Shown one piece after another: positions 1-6,425 of a DNA stretch of 7,965 nucleotides. A program made the position numbers and the translations under genes. The DNA is from Alphaproteobacteria bacterium (GTDB lineage: Bacteria; Pseudomonadota; Alphaproteobacteria; Sphingomonadales; Emcibacteraceae). The stretch spans positions 1,277 through 9,241 of the forward strand of contig NVTJ01000029.1 in assembly GCA_002401545.1 (NCBI GenBank), written 5' to 3'. The number at the start of each line of letters is the position of its first letter. The stretch's first letter is position 1. The notes under the pieces are model-generated. The model had not been told where the DNA came from. It saw nothing but the letters and a program-made list of their open reading frames with translations, and did not search any database.

Positions 1-66
1 GCTAAAAAATATGGTTACAGGCTGGTGGATCATCGTATGGAATTATACGGTATAAAAATTAAATAA
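1..66 (+). CDS. fur: Fur-family metalloregulator, C-terminal end only (partial)
   Basis: Frame 1 is open from the first base of the window to a TAA at 64-66 and encodes 21 residues. They include the stretch YGYRLVDHRMELYG, which matches the end of the dimerisation domain in Fur-family repressors, especially the alphaproteobacterial form where H-x-x-E-L-Y-G lies close to the C-terminus. Fur proteins bind Fe2+ or a related metal and repress uptake genes. The visible tail has no cysteines, so it lacks the C-terminal Cys pair found in E. coli Fur. The position just before plsC-miaB fits the usual alphaproteobacterial order. The assignment rests on a very short fragment and could equally be a sister subfamily (Mur, Irr or Zur type). 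Confidence 0.65.
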   Translation, partial: AKKYGYRLVDHRMELYGIKIK

Positions 67-78
67 AGCAGATCATCA

Positions 79-93
79 TTACAAAAGTTGTAA
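79..93. repeat. 15-bp perfect dyad behind fur
   Basis: TTACAA (79-84) and TTGTAA (88-93) are exact inverse complements around a 3-base centre AAG. As RNA this would be a weak all-but-AT stem, and it is followed by AAAATC rather than a T run, so it does not look like a terminator. As DNA it looks more like a binding site for a dimeric regulator. Its right half coincides with the candidate -35 of the plsC promoter. Confidence 0.35.
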
Positions 94-116
94 AATCTCC
101 TGCAGTCTAATATATG
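88..116 (+). promoter_or_regulatory. candidate promoter of the plsC-miaB-phoH-ybeY-ybeX-lnt operon
   Basis: TTGTAA (88-93) is followed after 17 bases by TATATG (111-116); each box matches 4 of 6 bases of the sigma-70 consensus. Initiation would fall near 123, giving a leader of about 36 bases before the plsC ATG. This is the only gap of useful size ahead of the six-gene run, so a promoter is expected either here or upstream of fur. The match is modest and AT-rich sequence gives such hits by chance. Confidence 0.3.
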
Positions 117-158
117 GGGTGCAGAGTTTTATATTAATGTGGAAATCACGTCATTCAT

Positions 159-959
159 ATGAGAGAATATTACAGGATATTCAAGGCATTGTTTTTCTTT
201 GCCATATTATTGCCTCCGACGATTATATTCAAAAAATTGAAATTTCCCGGCTATAAGGCATGGCCGCATCTGGTGCATCGTTCCATGTGTAATGCGCTGA
301 ATGTGAAGGTTGAGACATTTGGCAAACCTCTCGAAGGCCCGCCAACCCTGTTTGTCAGCAATCATGTTTCCTGGATTGATATTATTGTGCTTGGTCACAT
401 TATAAAAGCCTGCTTCATTGCCAAGAAAGAAATGATTGGCTGGCCGGTTCTGGGCTATCTGTCTTCGCTGCAACGGACAATCTTCATTGACCGGGAACGG
501 CGTTCGGATATTGCCGAGCAGCGCAAGGAAATGCAGGAAAGAATGCATAATGGTGATAATCTGATCCTGTTTCCCGAAGGCACCACATCAGATGGCGGAA
601 GGGTGTTACCCTTTAAAAGTTCGCTGTTCGGGGTTACCGAAAATGCCATGCATCTGCAACCTGATGAACAGGGGCGCATTCAGGAATTGATGGTCCAGCC
701 TGTAACTATTGTCTATAAACGGATTAATAATATGCCCACCATCCGGTCCAGTCGGCCAAATGTTGCATGGTACGGCGATATTGAAATGGGTCCTCACCTG
801 AAGGGCGTGTTAAAGCTGCTCAAAGTGGAGGTGGAAGTGCATTTCCATGAGCCGGTATCGCGCAGTCTCTTCAAGACCCGCAAGGAATTATCGGTTTATT
901 GCCAGCGAACCATTGAAAAGCGATTGATCGACTCTTTACGCGGCAGGTATCTTAAATGA
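159..959 (+). CDS. plsC: lysophospholipid acyltransferase, PlsC/LPLAT family
   Basis: This 266-residue protein is a membrane-bound acyltransferase that most likely adds the second acyl chain to lysophosphatidic acid, giving phosphatidic acid for phospholipid synthesis. The family motifs appear in order: NHVSWID (68-74) with the HX4D catalytic pair H69 and D74, FIDRERR (109-115), FPEGTTSDG (138-146) with the substrate-binding E-G-T, and a late QPVTIVY (180-186). Residues about 8-24 are hydrophobic and would anchor it in the inner membrane. The frame is closed by a TAA at 135-137 and there is no other start between that and the ATG at 159, so the start is firm; GGAAAT at 141-146 is a weak, rather distant ribosome-binding site. 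Its stop overlaps miaB by 4 bases. Alphaproteobacteria often have several paralogues, and one of them (OlsA) acylates lyso-ornithine lipid, so the exact substrate is uncertain. Confidence 0.88.
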   Translation: MREYYRIFKALFFFAILLPPTIIFKKLKFPGYKAWPHLVHRSMCNALNVKVETFGKPLEGPPTLFVSNHVSWIDIIVLGHIIKACFIAKKEMIGWPVLGYLSSLQRTIFIDRERRSDIAEQRKEMQERMHNGDNLILFPEGTTSDGGRVLPFKSSLFGVTENAMHLQPDEQGRIQELMVQPVTIVYKRINNMPTIRSSRPNVAWYGDIEMGPHLKGVLKLLKVEVEVHFHEPVSRSLFKTRKELSVYCQRTIEKRLIDSLRGRYLK

Positions 960-2323
960 CCAAAAAACTATACATCAAAACATATGGCTGCCAGATGAAT
1001 GTCTATGATACGGAACGTATGGTGGATGTGATGGCCCATGAAGGCTACACCACCACTGACAAGCCGGATGATGCGGATCTTATTGTGCTGAATACCTGTC
1101 ATATCAGGGAAAAAGCAGCGGAAAAAGTATATTCCGATATTGGCCGCCTGCGGGTGATGAAGCAGAAACAGGCGAAAAAGGGCAGCAAGGAAACGATCCT
1201 CGCGGTCGGCGGTTGCGTGGCACAGGCTGAGGGGGCGGAAATTCAACGGCGGATGCCGGTCGTTGATATGGTTTTTGGCCCGCAGACCTATCACCGGTTG
1301 CCGGACATGGCCCGCAGGGCCCATGAGCTTAAGAAACAGGGTGAACATCCGCGCATTGTGGATACCGACCTGTCGGTCAGTGAAAAATTCGCCGCGCTGT
1401 CCCAAAAAACAGTTACCCCCAAAAAAACGGCTTTCCTGACCATTCAGGAGGGCTGTGATAAATTCTGCACCTATTGCGTGGTTCCCTACACAAGGGGCGG
1501 TGAATTTTCGCGCTCTTTTGAGGATGTCATGAAAGATGCGGGCAAATTGAATGATGCCGGTGTGCTGGAAGTGACATTGCTGGGCCAGAATGTGAATGCC
1601 TATCATGGGATGTCGGCCGGGGGCAAAGAATGGTCTCTGGCCCGCCTGATCCGGCATCTGGCGGATGTCACTGATTTCAAGAGGATCAGATATACCACCT
1701 CCCACCCCGGTGATATGACGGATGAATTGATTGCCATTCATGGTGAGATCGAACAATGTATGCCCTATCTGCATCTGCCGGTACAGTCCGGCTCAGATAA
1801 AATTGTCAAGGCCATGAACCGTCACCATACTATTGCCTCTTATCTGAAAACCATAGAAGATATTCGCAAGGTGCGCCCTGATATTGCGCTGTCCGGTGAT
1901 TTTATTGTCGGCTTTCCGGGGGAAAGCGATGCGGATTTTGAGGAAACCATGAAACTGGTGCGCGAGGTTAACTATGCCCAGGCTTATTCTTTCATGTATA
2001 GCGAACGGCCCGGCACCCCGGCGGCGGCTTGGGAAGATCAGGTGGAAAGTCATGTCAAATCAGAACGTCTGGCCGAATTACAGGAAGAATTAAATCGCCA
2101 GCAACGGGCCTTCAATGAGCTGAGTGTGGGTAAAGTCATGCCGGTACTTCTGGAGCGGACAGGCAAGCAGGCGGGACAGCTTGTGGGTAGAAGTCCCTAT
2201 ATGCAGGCGGTTCATGTGGACTTTGGCAATGGGGAGACAGCGGCGCAGAATTTTGGTAAACTGGTTGATATGAAAATTATCAGCGCCGGCCCCCGTAGCC
2301 TGAAAGGTGAGTTTACGACCTAA
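956..2323 (+). CDS. miaB: tRNA-2-methylthio-N6-dimethylallyladenosine synthase MiaB
   Basis: This radical-SAM enzyme adds a methylthio group to i6A37 of tRNAs that read codons starting with U, improving decoding. The 455-residue length is standard. The N-terminal domain carries three cysteines for one [4Fe-4S] cluster: C12 in TYGCQMN, C48 in LNTCHIREKA and C87 in VGGCVAQ. The radical-SAM motif CDKFCTYC (C167, C171, C174) binds the second cluster and is followed by VVPYTRG and, later, LHLPVQSGS (272-280). A TRAM RNA-binding domain fills roughly 387-450. The hallmark TYGCQMN and CTYCVVPYTRG favour MiaB over the related MtaB and RimO. The start overlaps the plsC stop as ATGA, with AGG at 945-947 as ribosome-binding site. 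The A+C homopolymer run at 1416-1427 lies in the linker ahead of the radical-SAM domain. Confidence 0.97.
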   Translation: MTKKLYIKTYGCQMNVYDTERMVDVMAHEGYTTTDKPDDADLIVLNTCHIREKAAEKVYSDIGRLRVMKQKQAKKGSKETILAVGGCVAQAEGAEIQRRMPVVDMVFGPQTYHRLPDMARRAHELKKQGEHPRIVDTDLSVSEKFAALSQKTVTPKKTAFLTIQEGCDKFCTYCVVPYTRGGEFSRSFEDVMKDAGKLNDAGVLEVTLLGQNVNAYHGMSAGGKEWSLARLIRHLADVTDFKRIRYTTSHPGDMTDELIAIHGEIEQCMPYLHLPVQSGSDKIVKAMNRHHTIASYLKTIEDIRKVRPDIALSGDFIVGFPGESDADFEETMKLVREVNYAQAYSFMYSERPGTPAAAWEDQVESHVKSERLAELQEELNRQQRAFNELSVGKVMPVLLERTGKQAGQLVGRSPYMQAVHVDFGNGETAAQNFGKLVDMKIISAGPRSLKGEFTT

Positions 2324-3295
2324 ATGAGCAAATCAATAACGCTTGAATTTGAAGATAACAGCCAACTGCCAACGCTTTATGGTGAGCATAATTCACATCT
2401 TGCCCGTATTGAACAGAAGACGGGAGCCAGTTTTACCGCCAGGGGAAATATTCTGGTTATCGAAGGCGGCAAGGATGCCCGCGAGACAGCCCAACAGATC
2501 ATTGTCAGCCTGCACGACAAGCTTGATATGGGGGTTGAAGTTACTATGGGTGACGTTGACGGTGCTATCAGGATGGCTGATTTTCTGGATGCGCCAAAGC
2601 AGGAGAAGATCATTGAGCGCAAAGACCTTGCCGCCAAAGAAAACAGTATCCGCACCCGTAATGCCATTATTTCCCCCCGGTCCGTCAATCAGGCCCTCTA
2701 TATCAGGTCCCTGCGCGAAACCAATATGACATTTGGTCTGGGACCGGCAGGAACCGGCAAGACGTTTCTGGCCGTGGCCATGGCGGTATCCCACCTGCTG
2801 GAAGGCAAGGTTGAGAAAATTATCCTGACCCGCCCGGCGGTGGAGGCCGGGGAAAAACTGGGTTTCCTTCCCGGTGATATCCGGGAAAAGGTCGATCCCT
2901 ACCTGCGTCCGCTTTATGATGCGCTGGGGCATATGATATCCATTGAACAGACGGAAAGGCGGCTGGAAAACGGTGATATAGAGGTGGCGCCCCTTGCCTT
3001 CATGCGCGGTCGCACCCTGTCCAATGCCTTTGTCATTCTGGATGAGGCGCAAAATACCTCTCCCATGCAGATGAAAATGTTTTTGACCCGTTTCGGAGAA
3101 AATTGCCGGATGGTGGTTTGCGGCGATCCGTCACAGGTGGATTTGCCCGATGGCACCCCGTCCGGATTATTTCATGCCATGGATATTCTGAAAAATATCG
3201 ACGATATTTCTTTCATCCGGTTTAATGCGGATGATGTGGTGCGTCATGCTCTGGTGGGCGAAATTGTACGTGCCTATGACAGGGCGGAAAGATGA
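2324..3295 (+). CDS. phoH: PhoH-family ATPase (YbeZ type)
   Basis: This 323-residue cytoplasmic P-loop ATPase is of the PhoH/YbeZ kind. Residues about 1-75 form the KH-like N-terminal domain seen in this subfamily. The ATPase core follows: Walker A GPAGTGKT (140-147, K146), the family block ILTRPAVEAGEKLGFLPG (167-184), Walker B VILDEAQN (237-244, D240 and E241) and the sensor-like GDPSQVDLP (267-275). YbeZ is known to work with YbeY in RNA metabolism, and the two genes overlap here. The ATG at 2324 directly follows the miaB TAA at 2321-2323 without a spare base, and AAAGGTGAG at 2303-2311 inside the miaB end serves as ribosome-binding site. The name phoH comes from phosphate-starvation control in E. 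coli; nothing here shows a Pho box. Its molecular substrate is not settled for the family. Confidence 0.94.
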   Translation: MSKSITLEFEDNSQLPTLYGEHNSHLARIEQKTGASFTARGNILVIEGGKDARETAQQIIVSLHDKLDMGVEVTMGDVDGAIRMADFLDAPKQEKIIERKDLAAKENSIRTRNAIISPRSVNQALYIRSLRETNMTFGLGPAGTGKTFLAVAMAVSHLLEGKVEKIILTRPAVEAGEKLGFLPGDIREKVDPYLRPLYDALGHMISIEQTERRLENGDIEVAPLAFMRGRTLSNAFVILDEAQNTSPMQMKMFLTRFGENCRMVVCGDPSQVDLPDGTPSGLFHAMDILKNIDDISFIRFNADDVVRHALVGEIVRAYDRAER

Positions 3296-3816
3296 TTCCT
3301 GAAAATATTGAGCTAGATATTTGCCTGCAGTCCCCGGATTGGGACGTGGGGTTTCCTGACTATAAGGCGTGTATAGAGACCTGTTTCGAGCAGATTGTCA
3401 CGCAGGTTCCCGAGGCGCGGAACTTTGACCATATTCCCCATCTGGAATTGAGCATTCTTCTCAGCGATGATCAGAATATCCGCGAATTAAACAAGGATTA
3501 CCGGGGTAAGGACAAGGCGACCAATGTACTTTCCTTCCCTTCTCTGTCGCCGGAGGATATTGATGTTTTTTTGAGGAAAGGCAGCGAAATTCCGGATTTC
3601 CCGATCATTCTGGGGGATATTATTTTTGCTTATCAAACCATAAAAGACGAAGCACGGGAGCAGGGAATAAGTTTTTCCGATCATTTTTGCCATTTATGCC
3701 TGCATGGGATGCTGCATCTGCTGGGCTATGACCATATTGAGGACAGTCAGGCAGACGCAATGGAAGTGCTGGAAAAGAAACTATTGTCAAAACTATCTAT
3801 TGACGATCCTTATTAA
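3292..3816 (+). CDS. ybeY: rRNA maturation factor / endoribonuclease YbeY
   Basis: YbeY is a small metalloprotein needed for 16S rRNA 3'-end maturation and 70S ribosome quality control. The zinc site HGMLHLLGYDH is complete: H138, H142 and H148 in the H-X3-H-X5-H pattern. Upstream, NKDYRGKDKATNVLSFP (67-83) contains the conserved arginine R71, and ILGDI (106-110) is the usual core strand. At 174 residues the protein is slightly longer than the E. coli form because of an extended N-terminus and an insertion near 84-104, common in alphaproteobacteria. The start overlaps the phoH stop as ATGA (3292-3295), with AGGGCGGAAAG at 3281-3291 supplying the ribosome-binding site. Overlap with its known partner phoH suggests balanced synthesis by translational coupling. 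Confidence 0.96.
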   Translation: MIPENIELDICLQSPDWDVGFPDYKACIETCFEQIVTQVPEARNFDHIPHLELSILLSDDQNIRELNKDYRGKDKATNVLSFPSLSPEDIDVFLRKGSEIPDFPIILGDIIFAYQTIKDEAREQGISFSDHFCHLCLHGMLHLLGYDHIEDSQADAMEVLEKKLLSKLSIDDPY

Positions 3817-3832
3817 TATTTAATATGGTCAG

Positions 3833-3841
3833 AAGGTCATG
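3833..3841 (+). promoter_or_regulatory. unusually close ribosome-binding site of ybeX/corC
   Basis: AAGG at 3833-3836 lies only two bases from the ATG at 3839-3841, much closer than the usual 5-9. No in-frame start exists between this ATG and the TAA at 3821-3823, so the start cannot move upstream. A better-spaced alternative is AAAGGAG at 3877-3883 before a TTG at 3896, which would remove 19 residues, but a TTG start is less likely. Confidence 0.4.
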
Positions 3842-4750
3842 AATACAGAACATAACACAGACGCGGAACCGCCTTCAAAGGAGCGGGGCGGTTTTTTGGG
3901 TTGGCTCAAGGGCCTGTTTACCACACAGAATACGCTCAAGGAAAGCCTGGAAGAGGTTATTGAGGAACTGGAAGATGAGCAATCGTCATTTGGTGAGGAA
4001 GAACTCTCTATCATCAGAAATACCCTTACCTTTGGTAACAAGCGCGTCGATGACATCATGGTCCCCAGAACCGATATTGTTGCGGTCGAGGCCTCATCAA
4101 CCTTTGAAGAGGTGATGGAGGTTTTTGTGGGCGCCTCCACATCGCGGCTTCCGGTTTACCGGGAAACCCTGGATGAAGTCATCGCCATGGTTCATATCAA
4201 GGATGCCTTCCGGGAGCTTGTCACCAATAAGAAGACAAAGACCCTCAGCGCCATACAGCGGCCTCTGTTATTCGTCCCCCCCTCCATGAAGCTTTTTGAC
4301 CTGCTGGCCAAGATGCAGTCAACCCATATCCATATGGCTCTGGTGGTGGATGAATATGGCGGCACCGATGGCCTTTTGACCATTGAGGATCTTGTGGAAC
4401 AGATTGTCGGTGATATTGAGGATGAGCATGACGAGGCCGAAGAAGAACTGCTTCGTGAATTACCCGGTGGCGATCTCATGGCGGATGCGCGTCTGCTGAT
4501 TGATGAACTGGAAGACCTGCTCGGGCTTGATCTTCTACCCGATGATCAGGATGATGATGTGGATACGCTGGGGGGCCTGTTGTTTACCATTGCCGGTTAT
4601 ATTCCGGAGGTTGGTGAAATCATCAAGGACAAGAATGGTCTGCATTATAAAATCATGGAAGGGGATGCCCGCAGCATCAAAACGGTTTTGATCAGGCGCA
4701 GAAGCCAGGAAACTTCCGAACATAATACTGTTCAGAACAAAAATCCATGA
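3839..4750 (+). CDS. ybeX: CBS-domain protein of the CorC/YbeX (HlyC/TlyC) family
   Basis: This 303-residue soluble protein has a tandem CBS module, CBS1 about 73-128 (start VDDIMVPRTDIVAV) and CBS2 about 137-195 (with VVDEYGGTDGLLTIEDLVEQ), then the CorC/HlyC C-terminal domain about 208-285. It lacks the DUF21 membrane domain found in long CNNM-type Mg2+ transporters. CBS pairs bind adenosine nucleotides. Genetic work in enterobacteria linked CorC to Mg2+/Co2+ efflux and, more recently, YbeX to ribosome homeostasis, which suits its place behind ybeY. TlyC or hemolysin C labels for this family are misleading. Strongly acidic stretches (DIEDEHDEAEEE at 192-203, DDQDDD at 235-240) stand out. 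A 22-base gap separates it from ybeY, the only gap inside the operon; its stop overlaps lnt. Exact physiological role is uncertain; family membership is secure. Confidence 0.93.
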   Translation: MNTEHNTDAEPPSKERGGFLGWLKGLFTTQNTLKESLEEVIEELEDEQSSFGEEELSIIRNTLTFGNKRVDDIMVPRTDIVAVEASSTFEEVMEVFVGASTSRLPVYRETLDEVIAMVHIKDAFRELVTNKKTKTLSAIQRPLLFVPPSMKLFDLLAKMQSTHIHMALVVDEYGGTDGLLTIEDLVEQIVGDIEDEHDEAEEELLRELPGGDLMADARLLIDELEDLLGLDLLPDDQDDDVDTLGGLLFTIAGYIPEVGEIIKDKNGLHYKIMEGDARSIKTVLIRRRSQETSEHNTVQNKNP

Positions 4751-6309
4751 ATTTACAGTCTGGAATGTTGCCGAACTGGCTTGACCGGCGGACAGGTCTT
4801 CAGAGAATGGGACTTATGTTGCTGGCGGGGGCTCTGACAGCTTTTTCCTTTGCGCCGTTTTATCTGTTGCCGGTGCTGGCCATAAGCTATCCCCTGTTGT
4901 TGCTGACCCTGTTTAAAAGCCGCCGTTTTCTGGAGGCATTTTCTTTTGGCTGGTGGTTTGGTTTTGGCCAGTTTTTCATTGGTTTGATATGGCTTGCTTC
5001 GGCCTTTGAGGTGGATGACCGTTATCCGGGCTGGACCGGATATCTGGCTGTGGCTGCCCTTGCGACCATGCTGGCCCTGTTTTCGGGGCTGGTGACGGGG
5101 GTTCTGTGGCGGATGTATAAAGCCAGAGACCCGCAAAAACATGCGCTGTCGATTACAGTATTCTTCGTGGTTCTGTGGAATCTGGCAGAATGGGCGCGGG
5201 GGAGTATCTTTACCGGATTTCCGTGGAACCTGAGCGGTTACGCATGGGGGTTTTCGGATGTTATGCTGCAAACAACGGCCATTTGGGGCATATACGGCCT
5301 TGGGCTTCTGACCATATTCCTCGCCCTGATACCCTATCTGTTGATACAGATGACCGGAAAGAGAAATATCATCATTGGTATCGGGCTGCTAATTATTGGC
5401 GCGATGGCAGCATATGGCATGAAGCAACTGTCAGAGCCAACAAAATTCCGCGATGATGTGACGCTTAAAATTATTCAGGCAAATATCAATCAGAAGGATA
5501 AATGGGATCCGCAAAAAAAGGCCGATAATTTCCTCAAACATCTCAGAATGAGCAAAAGCAGGCCGGAGGAGGGTATAACCCACGTCATCTGGCCGGAAAC
5601 GGCGGTGATTTATTTTCTGGATAAGGAGCCATCGCGCCGTTTTCTGATCGCCGATATTCTGGGGCAGAATACCCTGTTGATGACGGGCTTTCCCCGCATA
5701 GAGAGATTACCGGAATTCAGGGTCTGGAATTCATTCGTGGTTGTGGATGGGGCGGGTAATGCGGGGCATATCTACGATAAATATCATCTTGTGCCTTTCG
5801 GCGAATATATCCCGGATATATTCAGTGATTTTTTGTCGCTTATTGGGCTTGGCACCATGGTGGACGGTACTTCCTATAGTCGGGGAGAAGCCATCAGGAC
5901 TCTGCATCCGCCGGCGACACCACCGGTTGGTATCCTGATCTGTTATGAAATTATTTTCCCCGGTCAGGTCGTGGATCACAATGACCCGCCGGACTGGCTG
6001 CTGAATATCACCAATGATGCCTGGTACGGCAGTTTTAGCGGACCCTATCAGCATCTGGTACAGACCCGTGTCCGGGCCATAGAGGAAGGCCTGCCAATTG
6101 TCCGGTCTGCCGGTACGGGCGTGTCAGCCGTGATTGATGCTTATGGCAGGGTGGTCAAAAGTTTAGGCTTAAACAAACAGGGAACCATTATTTCACCATT
6201 ACCCGCAAAAAGGGATTCTGTGACATTATATTCCATAAATAGCCCTTGGGTATTTCAGTTTATTATGATATTATTATATGGGTTTGGCATTTTATTTCAC
6301 AGGCATTGA
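4747..6309 (+). CDS. lnt: apolipoprotein N-acyltransferase Lnt
   Basis: Lnt performs the last step of lipoprotein maturation in the inner membrane, moving an acyl chain from phospholipid to the N-terminal cysteine of diacylated lipoprotein. The 520 residues match the usual length. Hydrophobic segments between about 22 and 224 form the membrane bundle, the nitrilase-like periplasmic domain spans about 238-490, and a last membrane helix lies near 500-517. The catalytic triad is visible: E284 in WPETA, K345 in YDKYHLVPFGEY and C399 in ICYEIIFP, with E353 and E401 also conserved. The ATG overlaps the ybeX TGA as ATGA (4747-4750) but has no clear ribosome-binding site, so translation probably depends on coupling; the ATG at 4765 (Met7) is an alternative. 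The in-frame heptamer A-AAA-AAG occurs at 5514-5520. Confidence 0.96.
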   Translation: MNLQSGMLPNWLDRRTGLQRMGLMLLAGALTAFSFAPFYLLPVLAISYPLLLLTLFKSRRFLEAFSFGWWFGFGQFFIGLIWLASAFEVDDRYPGWTGYLAVAALATMLALFSGLVTGVLWRMYKARDPQKHALSITVFFVVLWNLAEWARGSIFTGFPWNLSGYAWGFSDVMLQTTAIWGIYGLGLLTIFLALIPYLLIQMTGKRNIIIGIGLLIIGAMAAYGMKQLSEPTKFRDDVTLKIIQANINQKDKWDPQKKADNFLKHLRMSKSRPEEGITHVIWPETAVIYFLDKEPSRRFLIADILGQNTLLMTGFPRIERLPEFRVWNSFVVVDGAGNAGHIYDKYHLVPFGEYIPDIFSDFLSLIGLGTMVDGTSYSRGEAIRTLHPPATPPVGILICYEIIFPGQVVDHNDPPDWLLNITNDAWYGSFSGPYQHLVQTRVRAIEEGLPIVRSAGTGVSAVIDAYGRVVKSLGLNKQGTIISPLPAKRDSVTLYSINSPWVFQFIMILLYGFGILFHRH

Positions 6310-6362
6310 ATTAGATGCAGGCATGTTAGGGCTTGACCTTATGGGGTTTCACCTCTAACAGT

Positions 6363-6391
6363 ATGACATTTATTCTGGGGTTCGTTATTAA
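6363..6391 (+). promoter_or_regulatory. candidate promoter of the XRE regulator
   Basis: ATGACA (6363-6368, 5 of 6 bases of the -35 consensus) is followed after 17 bases by TATTAA (6386-6391, 4 of 6 of the -10). Initiation near 6398 would leave a leader of about 28 bases. A second possibility is TTGACC (6333-6338) with TAACAG (6356-6361), whose -10 is poorer. Confidence 0.4.
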
Positions 6392-6409
6392 AACTGTATT
6401 GAGTAATAA
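6385..6409. repeat. inverted repeat over the regulator's -10 region
   Basis: TTATTA (6385-6390) and TAATAA (6404-6409) are exact inverse complements separated by 13 bases. The left arm covers the candidate -10 and the right arm ends just before the ribosome-binding site, a position suited to an operator. The arms are pure A/T, so chance is a serious alternative. Confidence 0.25.
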
Positions 6410-6415
6410 GAAAGT

Positions 6416-6420
6416 AGGGA
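6416..6420 (+). promoter_or_regulatory. ribosome-binding site that fixes the regulator's start
   Basis: AGGGA lies five bases before the ATG at 6426-6428. This decides for the 142-residue form over the 173-residue form starting at the TTG at 6333. Confidence 0.65.
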
Positions 6421-6425
6421 TTAAA

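Larger units (their letters stand above)
6310..6425 (+). other. intergenic leader between lnt and the XRE regulator
   Basis: These 116 bases contain no gene. The frame of the regulator stays open up to a TTG at 6333, but those 31 extra codons resemble nothing and lie before a good ribosome-binding site, so the stretch is read as non-coding. It holds a small dyad ATGC-AG-GCAT (6315-6324), a CTTGACC -35-like string (6332-6338), a better promoter pair at 6363-6391 and the dyad TTATTA/TAATAA (6385-6409). I see no rho-independent terminator for lnt, so part of the regulator's expression may come from operon read-through. Confidence 0.55.

Noticed and set aside
79..96. Terminator for fur at the TTACAA/TTGTAA dyad
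   Set aside because: The stem is six mostly A-T pairs and is followed by AAAATC, not a T run.
968..1774. 268-codon open frame on the minus strand inside miaB
   Set aside because: It is antisense to a complete, motif-verified miaB. The protein is rich in His, Arg and Phe with no recognisable domain, typical of a shadow frame.
2393..3052. 219-codon minus-strand frame inside phoH
   Set aside because: It lies opposite the conserved PhoH core and has no family signature or convincing ribosome-binding site.
4192..4479. Serine-rich minus-strand frame inside ybeX
   Set aside because: The Ser runs are the complement of acidic Asp/Glu codons of the real gene.
4753..5271. 172-codon minus-strand frame inside lnt
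   Set aside because: The Gln/Pro/Lys-rich translation mirrors hydrophobic Lnt codons; there is no domain and no own promoter.
6333..6425. 31-codon N-terminal extension of the XRE regulator from a TTG
   Set aside because: The TTG forms part of a -35-like TTGACC, has no ribosome-binding site, and a well-spaced AGGGA precedes the ATG at 6426. Family members begin close to the helix-turn-helix.
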